The notes beneath the pieces were generated by a model that worked only from the letters and a program-made list of their open reading frames with translations, was not told the origin of the DNA and ran no database searches. This document shows positions 8,907 through 19,662 of a stretch of DNA of 30,376 nt, piece by piece; position 1 is the first letter of the stretch; every line of letters begins with the position of its first letter. The stretch is from Chara braunii (Eukaryota; Streptophyta; Charophyceae; Charales; Characeae). Where the stretch lies: assembly GCA_003427395.1 (NCBI GenBank), contig BFEA01000781.1:575357-605732 (forward strand), read 5' to 3'. The position numbers were made by a program, and so were the translations under genes.

Positions 8907-9373
8907 AGGGGTGGGGGAAGATGAAAAAGGGAGACGCAGCTACTGGCAAGTCTCGGTCTTTGTGTTAGCGAGACCCCCACTGGCGGCCCCAACCCTATAC
9001 CCTAAACATTAGGGGCAAGGGGTAACATGAAATCTCCCCTTCACAGTGAGAGGAAACTATGCTTGCAGGGGTCCCCTCTAGATAGCCTTAGGAGTAGGTA
9101 GTGAAAGGCAAAAGCAGAAGTTGAGAGAAGAATATAGGGAAAAAAAAAAACTCTAACACAAAAACACTGTCTGACTTAAAATGAAGCGTCCAACGAATTC
9201 AACGAAATGCCAACTTTTTCATTATTGATCCAAACATGTCAAAACCAGACACATGATGTACCCTAAAACACATATATGTCAAACAAGAAGAAAAACAAGA
9301 AAAAAAACAAAAAATCAGCACAATTTGATAGTTTCGGTGCAAAATTCGCTGAAAATAACACCCTTGGCCGGTT
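8907..9373 (+). other. Probable LINE C 3' untranslated end; no gene seen
   Basis: Non-coding. A possible hairpin GTCTCG / CGAGAC lies near 8960-8983. An 11-A run at 9140-9150 may be LINE C's poly-A end. The A-rich stretch 9150-9373 leads to the left Penelope repeat. I could not find a duplication marking LINE C's ends. Confidence 0.45.
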
Positions 9374-9827
9374 ACTGTGCTTGTGTTTCGAGTCTGCAAC
9401 CTACGTACACTGAAGAGTAATTGTGGGTCTAGTGATTTGGCGGGTTGACGTTTTCAAGGTATAAAGTCGTACTTGCGGATATAGTATTTCCTTTCGTTTG
9501 AACGACAGCAGTACGCGTAGGACGGCTAGTGGTAGCGTTTGGCTACTGCAAGGAGAAGTAGTGGTTCGTAGTGACGCGACTCTTGTCGTGGTTATTGCGA
9601 TGACGGTCTGAGGAAAGTGTTGTGACAACATTGTCGTGAACACCCTGTCGCGTCCTCACTTCATCAGTGTTCTTCATGACGACACAGTTAACCCACCACT
9701 GGTTAATGTGTTTTTCTTTCGGACGTTAAGATGAATGTGGATTCAGCTTTGATCTCGTTGCATGTCGAAATCATGTCGAGTGTATGTTGTTGACTGCTAT
9801 CTGCGGTTCATGTCAGTTGTTGTTCCT
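9374..9827 (+). repeat. Left terminal direct repeat (pLTR) of the Penelope-like element
   Basis: About 454 bp, matching 14361-14799 plus 25433-25489 throughout. The shared phrases include GCAACCTACGTACACTGA, AAGGTATAAAGTCGTACTTG and GTGTTTTTCTTTCGGACG. This copy lacks a 36-bp segment present in the right copy near 14430-14475. Unlike true LTRs there is no clear TG...CA border. Penelope-like elements carry such LTR-like repeats. This uninterrupted copy serves as the empty-site reference for the LINE A insertion. Confidence 0.9.
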
Positions 9828-9994
9828 ACACTAAGGATCGTACCCTACTAGGAGGTTATACCTAGATGAGGTGGCAATTTTTTAGACAAGGGAAGTGGGA
9901 TATCACGGTGTGGAATTACGAAACTCATTGTAAGAGTTAGGTGGTGAAGGTGGAAGAAGAGCAGAATTTTGTGGTAGCAAATATGAGTGACTGA
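9828..9994 (+). other. Penelope-like element leader between repeat and coding region
   Basis: 167 bases without a gene, probably 5' untranslated sequence. The zinc-knuckle frame opens after a TGA at 9992-9994. Confidence 0.5.
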
Positions 9995-11145
9995 AGTAGT
10001 GGTCAGCCAGGATCACGGGAAGGATCGTCGGATGGGAGAAAGTGTTGTAAATGCGGGGAAGGGAAACATTTCATCTGCAAGGGTGCAGAATTTTGGCAGG
10101 CCAAGGCACGTGGGGTGCCCTTTGTGCCCTCCGCATATGTACCACTGGCGGGAAGAATGGGAAGATCCAGTGTGACAACAAAAGATACGACAAGAAGAAG
10201 TAGATCCGTCGAAGGTGGAGGAATGGAAGGGGATACCGACAACACGAATGCCCTTATAAGGGAATATTTGGTGCAAATGGTGTTGGGGAGGAAAGCCAAA
10301 AAAGGAGAGTGAAGAAGAGGAAGAATAGAGAAGAAGGAAGTTGGAAAAGTTGGAAGAACGGAGGCGTGCGGAAGAGGAACGGGATGCGAGGTACGATAGG
10401 AAAGGAAGAGTAAGCTCAATCAAAGAGGATAAATAGTGGAGGAGGAAAAAGAAAGGTTAAGGAGAAGGATAGTAATCATGACACAATCGGATGAAGAAGA
10501 GATAGATGATGTAGAATTAAAGTTACTGAGGAAAAAGGCGGCAAAGCTGAAGATCAGTGAAAAACGAAAGAGAGGTCTGAAGGTGGAAGTCGGCAATAGC
10601 CCTTCAATGATCACACCGGAAAAGAGAGTTAACACGAGACTGTCAGATGATGCAAAAAAGAGAATTGGTGAATTGAAGAGCGAGGCAAAAGGAGAAGCGG
10701 AAGCATCGGGGACGCCATGAAAGATCGACTTGTCGCTGAAGCACATCATGGCTTCGTGTGGAGTTGGAGGGAAAAAAAAATTGAGCAAGAATGTAGGGAC
10801 TTCTATGACGCCCTAAGGATTGATGAACTGAAAGAGGTGTGTAAGAGGGAGAAAGTGGCGTACGGAAATCGGGAGCTAGCCATCAAAAGATCGGTAATCC
10901 GAAGGTCATTAGTGGCCTACGATCCAACACACCTACCTTTGTCGGGAACTCCTAGGGGGCATACCAGGTGCGCCCAAGGATGGTGTCAGCAAAGGAAGAG
11001 GTGGAGGTTAGTCCACCGGAGGACACCGATTCTGAGGACGAAGAATCTGAGTGAAGACAATATGACTACAGAAAAATGGCGCAAGAGGTTTGTAAAAGGC
11101 GTTGGGAGAAGGGCGGTAAGAAAAAAAAGGAAGAACGTGTTCTGA
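9995..11145 (+). pseudogene. Penelope-like element N-terminal region: zinc knuckle, coiled coil, helical domain
   Basis: Three frames must be joined. First, 9995-10312 carries a knuckle-like cluster with Cys codons at 10043 and 10052, His at 10067 and Cys at 10076 (C-x2-C-x4-H-x2-C, shorter than the classic C-x4-H-x4-C). Second, about 10290-10435 and 10436-10720 encode a highly charged Lys/Glu/Arg segment typical of a coiled coil, followed by acidic QSDEEEIDD and KRKRG-type basic clusters. Third, 10717-11145 contains a compact helical domain around ECRDFYDALRIDELKEVC that resembles a SAP-like DNA-binding fold by pattern only. A knuckle and a basic region suggest nucleic-acid binding before the nuclease. 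Stops at 10310-10312 and 10433-10435 and the frame changes show decay. The start codon is not identifiable. Confidence 0.65.
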
Positions 11146-12050
11146 GAGCTGCAGTTATAGGCTTGGTGTTGTCAGGTGAAGCAAAGTGGGGAAAAAAATT
11201 TGTTAACTATTGGGTTGACGAAATGGAGAAAGGTACGTTTGACTTAGAAAAATCAAGGAGCTGCGTCTACGTGCTGATTTCGCCATGACATAAGCAGGTG
11301 TACATTGGGATGACGGAGAGAGACTTGTGGGCAAGATGGAGAGAACATTGTTGTCAAGGTAAGAGAGGGGAACATAAGAGGAAGAGAGCATTGTATAACT
11401 GGTGGGGAAAGGTGGGTGCACACAAGTACGTGGCAATACCATTGTACACTAGTGAAAATAAGGAGTTGGAGGCAGTTGAAAGTACATTGATAAAGCACTG
11501 GTACCCTGCTTTGAATTCAAGACCGGGAAAAAATGGGAAGGAGGCGAAGAAGAGTAGAGGCAAACCTGAGAGGAAAGAACGAAGAAGTACGGAGAAGAAT
11601 GAGCAGAAGGGTTATGAAAGTGGTTCGACAAGAAGTATCGTTGGAATTCAGGATAAGTCTACCGGTTTTGTGACTGTGAAGATCGTCGATCTTTTGAAAA
11701 AAATTGTGAAGCAAAAGAGGAAGGGTGAGGTTTGTCTGAAGTGCAAGGGCGATGATACATGGGCGGATGGATGGCGGGTGGTAAGGAGAATTTTCGGTGA
11801 AACTCGTGTGGAGTTTGGAAAAAGGACCAGGCCACTAAGAAAGTGTAAGACCCTCTTCGAGCGGGAAGGTGAGGTCACTCTACGCCAAGTAACTGAAGCT
11901 TCACCAGCAATATTAAAACTACGAGATCAGATGATAACGATGTTTAAAAATAAGCAAAAGCAAGTTGAACTGAAGAAGAAGAACTTGGCGGAGTTACCAA
12001 AATACTACGGAGCTATTAAAGCATTCACGACAAAAAGAAGTCGATCATGA
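11076..12050 (+). pseudogene. Penelope-like element GIY-YIG endonuclease region
   Basis: One frame throughout. The first signature is CVYVL (11262-11276), with the GIY Tyr at 11268-11270. A TGA at 11286-11288 interrupts, then VYIG (11298-11309) gives the second Tyr. RWREH follows with the conserved Arg and His. The catalytic-type Glu is at 11478-11480 in VESTLIKHW, and PALN supplies the Asn at 11514-11516. Such nucleases nick target DNA to prime reverse transcription. A Lys/Arg-rich linker follows, with CLKC near 11738-11749, possibly half of a zinc site. The frame ends at 12048-12050. Every catalytic position is readable, so the single TGA between the two signatures may be the main nuclease lesion, or the two may once have been separated differently. 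GTG at 11298 is a Val codon inside the domain, not a start. Confidence 0.85.
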
Positions 12051-13968
12051 ACAAGGTTTATAACATCAAGGGCAATTAAAGACACATTTGGGTTAAGCGT
12101 ACGGAAGTGAATCATAGCAAAAGTGAAATACGATGGGAGAATCAAGAAAAGCGAAATGATGAGAGTGATTAGAAGGAAGACAAGGGGATTGGATTTGATA
12201 AAACCAATGAGGGAGATGGTAAAGCGACGAGCACAGGTAGTATGGACAAGATGCCCGAATGTGGGTGACTTGATCCAGAACCATCGACGGACGTGCATCC
12301 AACTGTATTTGTGTTGGAATGCCCTACCCCAAGAGGGATGGGCACATGCATTTCCGCATTGGAGAATTGGATTGGGTTCCGGGGATTGTCAGGGATGCCA
12401 AGAATGTACCACGGCAAGAAGACGAGCAAAGAGCGATTAAGTTGCCAGAGGAACTGAAGGAAACATTTAAGAATTGGGAGAGGGAGGTCGGAGAGACGAT
12501 TGAAAATGTTGAGTTCAGCGGGGAGGAAGTGGAAAGTTGCTTTGTGGAGAATAGGGGTGGAGAAAAGGAGGAAGTCTTAAAGAAGTGTTTTTTGTAAAGG
12601 GGCGACTGAAAGGCCTTGTGCTCGCACTGCTCGACAAAAATTTTGGCGACACTTTGGTAATGTGTTCGGCCTTGTACGCGGAAGGCATGGAGGCGAACTT
12701 CTTTGAGAACGACAACTATAGACTCTGTGAATATAATAAAGGGACCGAACTGAAGATGGCTCTGGTGGAGTACGACAAACGAGGCTTGAGCTTACACGGA
12801 AAGTGGAATGGAAAGGGGAAGGTTGGTAGTGTGTATACCTTACCGAAACATAAGGATACCACTAAGTTCCAACCAATATGTCGAACCTTCGACGAACCGT
12901 CGATTAGGACTTGTAAGAAGGTAGAACAGGCGATTAATGACTTGCTCTTTGCGTTACTGGAGTCGAATCATTTTAATATCAAGTCAGTTTATCAGATGGA
13001 ACAGAGATTGGTCAGGATTAATAAGAAACTAGCGAGATGTGGGAGGGATGTGAGAGTGATGGGTGCCTCGTACAATGTGAAAGACATGTTCAACAAGTTA
13101 CCGCACGACGTATGCTACGATTCGCAGAGCGGTAGATTGGGTGATCTTGTGGTTTTCAAAGATGGGACATCATGAAATTTTTGTTAAAAGAACGGGAAGA
13201 GGAGCGGTATTGAGCAAAAGTTGAAATTTGGAAGGGTTTGAAATGATGACCTTCGCGTATTTGAGGGAGTTTGTGTCCTTTGAGTTGTGGTTCTGCTTTA
13301 CCGAGGTGGGTGGAATTCTAATGAAACAAGTTGTTGGTATACCAATGGGAAAAAGCTCAAGCCCCCCATTGACATGCCCGATGTGCGCTAAAAGTGAAAA
13401 TGATTTCTTGATCTCATTAGGAATCCAAAAGAGAGTGGGGGGACTTCGCTTCATTGACGATACCTCCATCTTCGTGACATTTAACCCGAAGAGGGAGCAG
13501 TCAAAGACGAGTGCGATCAGGATCATCAGGAAATTTGAGGGTTGTTATGATAAAACACTTTCGCTGAAAAAAACATACGAGGTCGAGGAGGAATGAGTAT
13601 TTCTTGGGTGTAAATTAAGAATTCAAGACAAGTGTCCGTATCCGGGGATAGTTCAGTTGATGAAAAACGCGGAAGAGTTGAGAAAGGGGGTAGATCTTCC
13701 TTTCCAGATTTCCCATGACTTTTCTTCATGCACGTGCAAAAACGCACGAAGATAGACAGTTGTGATCAGTGCATCGCATAGGAGACATAGGAACTCAAGC
13801 ACTAGCATTGAGATAGCTAACACCTTCGTCCTGATGAGAATGGAGGTGAGGAGAAGAGATTACCTAGAGGATTGGTTCGACCGTGCCCTAAGGAGTTTTT
13901 GCAAGGACAAGAGTCCGATCTGGAAACTGTTCGCAGTACTGTTGACTGACTGTAGGCTGATCTTCTGA
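12051..13968 (+). pseudogene. Penelope-like element reverse transcriptase region
   Basis: After a linker (12051-12597) with a Cys/His cluster (NCICVGMPY then GHMHFR, about 12302-12355), RT motifs run in order. LDKNFGD is at about 12634. YTLPKHKD with PICRTF is near 12835-12890. YNVKDMF has the first catalytic Asp at 13083-13085. GIPMGKSSSP is near 13336-13365. RFIDD holds the Asp pair at 13456-13461. FLG follows just after a TGA at about 13594. The thumb and C-terminal helices (13762-13968) end at a TGA. GIPMG..SP and LDKN are typical of Penelope/telomerase-related RTs, not LINEs. At least three frame changes and several stops inactivate it. It would act with the upstream nuclease in target-primed reverse transcription. 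Confidence 0.88.
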
Positions 13969-14360
13969 ACTTAGCATAGTACGATGTTTGCGAGAGGTTT
14001 GTTTAGACTGGGGAATTCCCCTATGGGCCTTAGTTAGGAGAGATTAAGTAATAGTTAGAGTCGTTATGGGGTTTTATGGGGTTGCTTTGCTTTGCCGAGT
14101 TTCGAGTCAGTGACCTGTCAGCAGCCACCAGACTCTTAACCCTTTGTTTTTTTGTTTTGGTTGGTCGTTGTTTGGTTTGCAACTTTGAGACTTCCGGTAG
14201 GGGCTTGAACTTGGTACCTGAGTTTGATTTGCGTTGTTTGTTTTATTGGTTGAAAATTTGGCTCGATTTCGAACCTTTGAGATGCATGCACCTGCTGGAG
14301 GGAAAAATCATTCGCAAATTCGATAGAATCTGTGTATCTAGACTGAATTTTAGGTCGACT
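13969..14360 (+). other. Penelope-like element 3' untranslated segment
   Basis: Non-coding sequence between the RT stop and the right terminal repeat. A 124-codon frame at 14076-14450 runs into the repeat and has no recognisable domain. I consider it chance. Confidence 0.5.
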
Positions 14361-14799
14361 ATTGTGCTTCTATTTCAAGTGTGCAACCTACGTACACTGA
14401 AAAGTAATTGTGGGTCTAGTGATCCGGCGGGGTTTGACTGCGACGAGTAAATTAGGACTAAACCAGAGAGATTGACGACGTTTTAAGGTATAAAGTCGTA
14501 CTTGCGGACATAGTATTTCCTTTCATTTGGACGGCGGCAGTACGGATAGGATGGCTAGTGGTAGCATTTGGCTACTACAAGGAAAAGTAGTGGTTCCTAG
14601 TGACGCGACTTTTGTCGTGGTTATTGCGATGACGGTTTGAGGGAAGTGGTGTCGCAACTTTGCTGTTAACACTCTGTCGCGTCCTCACTTCATCAATATT
14701 CTTCATAACGACACAATTAACCTACCACTGGTTAATGTGTTTTTCTTTCGGACGTTAAGATGAATGTGGATTTAACTTTGATCTCATTGCATGTTGAAA
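14361..14799 (+). repeat. Right Penelope terminal repeat, first part
   Basis: Matches 9374-9770, with mostly transition differences and a 36-bp extra segment near 14430-14475. It stops exactly at 14799, where LINE A begins. The match resumes at 25433. Confidence 0.9.
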
Positions 14800-15731
14800 C
14801 AAAGCTCAAAGAAAAGCGGGTCCTGGGGAGGGGAAGATTGGAATTGGGACAGGGGTTCCAAGTATGGGCACCGGCAATGGGGACAATGGGAGGGGTGGCC
14901 ATAGTGATGACCAAATTCTTTCAAGGGCAGGTGCTTGACTACTTCCTGGATACTCAAGGACGATGGGCATGGGTTTGGGTGGAAACAGAGGGGGAAAGAT
15001 TGCTAGTGTCCACGGTGTACGCCCCGCAGGAGACGACACAAAAAAAATGGTTCTGGCGGGATGTCCCAACGAACGTTCCGGATACGCGGAATTCAATGAT
15101 GATGGGGGACTTTAATACTGTGGTACAGCCGGGACTGGATTCCCCTCAGGCAGGGCCGCCGAGACTGGATGCGGAAGCACTCCGGTTGATGATGGCCGAG
15201 ATGGCGATGGAGGACGCATTTCGGGAAACTTGGCTGAAGGAAAAAGGGTTCACATGGATAGGGGCGGGACTGGGACGAAGAAGCAGGCTAGACATGGCAT
15301 GGGTGCAGCGGGACCTGCTGCACAAACTGCTCCGGGTGGTAGCGCTGCCGGTGGCCATGTCAGATCACAAGTTGCTGCTCACTGAGTTTTTGCTGCCGCC
15401 ACTAGTGGAGACATGGGCGCAGCCACCGACAGTACCCCATTGGATGTTTCGAGATCCATTACACATACGGTTAGCAAAACAGCACTGGGAGTACTGGGCA
15501 GGATTGCGCACAAAGGGAGTATCGGCAACACGGCACTTCCAACAAGGATTGTTGGAACTAAGGCGTGTGATGTTGGCACGGGCAAAGGTCACAAGGCAGG
15601 CACATCTGCGGACAGGGGAAAAATACATTAGTGAGATGGAGGAATTGGGGACAGAACCACGAGAGGGAGAGGAGGAGGAGTGGTGGGTGCGGTGGACGAC
15701 GGTCAAAGAGCAGTGGGCAGAGTGGGAATGA
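14800..15731 (+). pseudogene. LINE A endonuclease domain (AP-endonuclease-like), N-terminally truncated
   Basis: The open frame appears to begin at ATG 14760, but its first 13 codons come from the Penelope repeat; LINE sequence starts at 14800. Visible endonuclease motifs are TKLKEKR at the truncated start, GDFN (15105-15116), SRLD (15282-15293) and SDH (15360-15368), the usual catalytic Asp, Asn and His set. The first catalytic Asn and most of the conserved Glu motif are lost. The domain nicks target DNA in this family. A linker follows, and a TGA at 15729-15731 ends the frame; the same frame continues beyond it. Confidence 0.9.
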
Positions 15732-17438
15732 CAGGATGCGGAGAGGTGGGAACTGTTGACCAAGACCAGGTGGGTAAGACTCAAGGAGAGAATGACGGCG
15801 GCATTTTTCAGACAAGGGAGAAGCAAGAGAGGACCGGGGTTAATCAAGGTCATGCGGCACCCCTTTCGGGAGGAGGAGCCTGAGGCGGTGGCCACACCGG
15901 AGTTGCTCCGCTATGTGCAGGAGTTCTACATGGATCTGTACACAGAGACTGAGCAAGAGGGGGAGAGAGAACAGAGGGAGCCAGCCTGTGAAAGGATTTG
16001 GGACCAATGTCGGACAATCCTCACTCAGCGCTAGCATCAGCGACTGGAAGAAGAGATATTGATCCCCGAGATAGAGCGAGCACTGACAGATCTGCTAAGG
16101 AACAAAGCGGCGGGGCCGGATGGCATGCCAATGGATCACCTGCAGGTGGTGGGACAAGTGATTGGCCCCCTCCTGCAGGAAATTTGCGACGGCTTCTTTC
16201 GCGATCGCAAGGGCTTTCCGCAGGGCTTTGGAGAGGCGAACATAATACTGCGACACAAGAAAGGAGACCCGATGGAGATCAGAAATTGGAGGCCGGTCTC
16301 TTTGCTCTCTGCCCCATACAAGCTGTACGCCAAAGTGTTGGCCAATCGGTTAACCGAGGTGCTCCCGGACTTGGTGCACCCCACCCAGACCGGCTTTGTA
16401 CCGACCAGACAGATCTTGACCAATGTCATCATGGTGAGGGAGGTGCTACGCCGGGCCGAGGAGAGCGATCCGCCGCTGGCAGTACTGCTATTGGACTTTG
16501 AGAAAGCGTACGACAGAGTACGCTGGGGATTCCTCCTGAGAGGAATGGAGAAGAGGGGGATAGGGCCACGATTCAGACTGGCAGTCCAGGACCTGCTGGG
16601 TTCGGCAACAGCAACGGTACAAATTAATGGATTCCGATCACAACCGATGAGGGTCACGAGATCAGTTAGGCAAGGATGCCCCCTCTCACCGGCACTCTAC
16701 ATCTTGTATGTAGAACACTTGCATGATATATTACGGGGCGACGGGAGGATCCGGGGACTCTGCCTCCCCGATTCCAGGGAGCTAAAGTCAAATAGTTTCG
16801 CGGATGATACGGCTGCCTTCGTCGAATGCTCTGAAACGGCGGTACGGGCTGTTAGGGAGCAGGTTCACAACTTCGAAATACACGCAGGAGCCAAGGTGAA
16901 CTGGCGAAAGTCGATGGTAATGTTGCACGAGGAGAAAGGGGCGGACATGCGAATGTGCAGGGACAGGAGAACACCAGGTACCTGGGGATCCTGCTTCCGG
17001 CGGCGCTGACCAGTGGAGAACAAATGGAGAACCTGCTCATCGAGGCGCTTACAAGGATGAACAGATGGGCAGGGACAACAGACGTGGGATTACTGGGTCG
17101 GGTGCTGGTAGCGAACAATGCGGTCTCCTCCACGCTCTGGTATGCAGCACCGTTGTCAATGCCTGGAAAGAGGGCGTGGAGACAGTACAAAACAAGTCTG
17201 AGGAAGTACCTATGGAAAAACAATCCCTGTGTGCCGCACCTGATTTACAGGGTCAGGTGGGAAAAACTCACGTAGCCCAGAAGGGTGGGCGGGCTGGGAC
17301 GGCTGGACCCTCACAAACAGGCGACGACACAATTGCCAGTATGGCAAGAGCCCTGAGACTGGAACCGGCAGATGTGGAGACAGCCCTGCTACACCCGCAA
17401 CTCATGCAAGGGTTGACCAGAAACGAGTTGTGGGCCCT
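15732..17438 (+). pseudogene. LINE A reverse transcriptase domain, left of the LINE B insertion
   Basis: The frame continues from the endonuclease with a TAG at 16032-16034. RT motifs in order are KAAGPDG (about 16107), RPVSLLSAPYK (about 16293), HPTQTGF (about 16378), LLLDFEKAYD (about 16488), RQGCPLSP (about 16668), FADD (16797-16808, both Asp kept) and GAKVNW (about 16887). A frameshift near 16960 precedes YLGI (about 16978). A TAG at 17273-17275 and another frame change near 17300-17340 follow. The thumb and connection reach TRNELWAL at 17438, where LINE B interrupts. The frame resumes in phase at 21631. The RT core is intact in sequence, but the ORF is dead. Confidence 0.93.
17427..17438. 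repeat. Imperfect target-site duplication of LINE B, left copy
   Basis: GTTGTGGGCCCT matches GATGTGGGACCT at 21630-21641 at 10 of 12 positions. The LINE A codons TTG TGG and ATG TGG are in the same phase at the two copies, supporting a duplication. Confidence 0.75.
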
Positions 17439-17458
17439 TTATTTATTTATTTTTTTTT

Positions 17459-17545
17459 CCGGTTGAAACAGGTCCTATTGGCCCTGGTTCCATTTCCATT
17501 CTGGGGAGCGTCAGTCCGGTTCCTATTCCACCGGCAAGTCAGAAA
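17459..17545 (-). repeat. 3' tail of LINE B
   Basis: On the minus strand it reads AACCGGACTGACGCTCCCCA then GAATGGAAATGG. LINE A's tail at 25358-25385 has AACCGGACTGCCGCCCCCCA then GAATAGATGG. The two families thus share a 3' motif although their proteins differ. Stem 2 is imperfect here (GCTCC/GGAAC). A further CAGG/CCTG hairpin encloses CCAATAGG. Confidence 0.65.
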
Positions 17546-17810
17546 AGATTACAAGATGTACACACTCACGCTCCTCCCCCTTGTGGTGTGGAGGCCTGAA
17601 GGACAACATTGATTACTTCCCTGGGGAAGGATGTATCACCCTTCACCCCTGCCTAAGTTAGCCTGAATTACTAGGGAACTGGATTTGAAGCATGAATGGA
17701 GCTAGAACCGTAAGCCCTGACTTGGTGCCTCTGTGCATTTGTAAAGTCTACGGGGATTGTACTTGTGACGTGATCTTGGTGGGGTTGGAGGGTATAGACT
17801 GAGGTCTAGG

Positions 17811-18040
17811 NNNNNNNNNNNNNNNNNNNNNNNNNNNNNNNNNNNNNNNNNNNNNNNNNNNNNNNNNNNNNNNNNNNNNNNNNNNNNNNNNNNNNNNNNN
17901 NNNNNNNNNNNNNNNNNNNNNNNNNNNNNNNNNNNNNNNNNNNNNNNNNNNNNNNNNNNNNNNNNNNNNNNNNNNNNNNNNNNNNNNNNNNNNNNNNNNN
18001 NNNNNNNNNNNNNNNNNNNNNNNNNNNNNNNNNNNNNNNN
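17811..18040. other. Assembly gap, 230 N
   Basis: Gap inside LINE B's 3' untranslated region. The flanking 18041-18277 is G-rich on + and has no gene. Confidence 0.98.
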
Positions 18041-18277
18041 GGTGTACTAGAGGTTGAAAGGAGGGAATGGGGAGGGGGGTGGAAGGTGTGGATCGGGGGG
18101 GGTGTCGGGGGTTGCATTGGTGTGGGGGTAGAAGGTTGGGGGTGTGTGGGGCGCGATGGGGGGAAGGAATTGGGTTGATGCAGGGCTGGGGGTCTTACAT
18201 GGTTCGGAGGAGGGTGAGTAATGATGGGGTGGATTGGGACTGGTTGTGTGTGGGGGTGGGGGGGTTGTGTGGAGGCT

Positions 18278-19662
18278 TTATGTTTGTGTTATGGATAGCC
18301 AATTTTTTAGAATTAGTCTGTCGTTGTTAATTGTGCCAAGTAGCCCATTGCCTAGTTTGGAGATGGAGAATTTTTGGATTAATAGATTCTTTTTGTCCGG
18401 GTCAGTTGGGAGGTTCTTGAGTTTATTTTTCCATAGGGCATGAATTTCGGTGTCTATTAGTTGTCTGATAATGATTAGTGGGTTTTCGGGGGGGGTGAGT
18501 CTGTCGTCGAAGGTAATGTCGCATCTGTTTTTCCATATGGCCCATAGGGTGTTTTTCTTGATTTGGGAGGCGAGGAAGGCTTCGAATCCTTTTAGTGGGG
18601 GTGTGGCGGGGTTAATTAGTAGGGGAGAGTCCGAGATTTTTAACCATGATGATTCTAGGGCTATCCAGAGGGATCTTGCCTTTGAGCAATCCAGGAAACA
18701 GTGGTTTAGGGTTTCAGGAATATCAAGGTTGCATACCTTACACCAGGATTCCTGTTCGGATCTGTTATCTTGTTTGCGTCTGATGACCAACCATTTGTTT
18801 ACTGGGACTGCTCTAAAGGCTATTAGCCATCTTAGGCCTGCTAGCTTAACCGGTCTTGTGGATAGTACTGTGGGCCAGGGGAGTTTAAAGTGGGTGTTGG
18901 CTAATTGTGGTTCCTCCTTCGTCCACCTGTTGCGTATTGTGTTGGATATTGAAATGGGTTTGGTGAAAAAATGGTAGCCTAGTTGGATATTGAAATGGGT
19001 TTGGTGAAAAGATGGTAGCCTAGTTTAGGTGTGTAGTCAGTTAGTTTGTACAAGTTGGAGATGAGGGTAGAACCAGCGGGGGAGCTCCATGTCCATTCTG
19101 TGGGATCGACCTCTAGATCGCAGACGTTAATGTGGGGTTTATAGACTCTTTTTCTTTCCCCTTCTAAGATCTTTATTCTTCGCAGGTTGCTGTTTCTGAA
19201 TGCTCCTTCTGCTCTGCTGTTTGTAGTGATATAGCTTACCGGGTTTCCTGGTTCTTCTAGGGTGTGTATGTCGCACCAAATCCATTCTTTGTTGTGGGGT
19301 TCGTGGTTCTTGAATTCGAGGACTTCCTGGATTATTGAGGAGTCATTGTTGATGGCCCAGTCTCCAATTTGCCATTCTTGTTTTGATTTTAGTAGGGCTC
19401 GCCAGTGGAGGGGGATGCAGTCTATGATGTCAGTTAAGTTAGTTAGTAGGTGGTGAACTCCTTTAAGTTGTTCTCGTAGGTCTCTTTCTGTTTTCCAGGT
19501 TTTGTTTGGTTCGTCCCAAATGTGTTTGATTTGCCATATTCCCTTTTTTAGCCAGTGCCCCCATTTGGGTTCTGATTTTGAGAGTGTGAGGCTTTCTCTT
19601 TTGTCATTCCTAATCAGTGGGTTACCGAATAGGGGTTGTCTAAAGACTTCGTCTTTTCTCAT
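18278..19662 (-). pseudogene. LINE B ORF2 C-terminal part with zf-RVT-like Cys cluster
   Basis: Two long minus-strand frames, 19662-18979 and 18790-18278, are separated by a 41-bp tandem duplication (18941-19022) that breaks the phase. The first is a connection region rich in Trp and charged residues. The second holds WCKVC, then NHCFLDC, the zf-RVT-type C-x2-C...H-x4-C arrangement with His retained. The rest (ARSLW, LWAIWKNRCDITF) is typical of plant LINE ORF2 ends. It stops at 18278. The 41-bp event looks recent because its copies differ at one base. Confidence 0.88.
18941..19022. repeat. 41-bp direct tandem duplication in LINE B
   Basis: GTTGGATATTGAAATGGG starts at 18941 and 18982. The 41-bp copies differ at one position (AAAAAA against AAAAGA). 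41 is not a multiple of 3, so it frameshifts the LINE B ORF. Confidence 0.95.

Noticed and set aside
8993-9013. CCCTAAA, the plant telomere unit, near the Penelope element
   Set aside because: Only one unit is present; no tandem telomeric array, so no support for telomere association.
9374-14799. Direct repeats as true LTRs of an LTR retrotransposon
   Set aside because: No TG...CA ends, primer-binding site, protease or integrase. The RT motifs and GIY-YIG fit a Penelope-like element.
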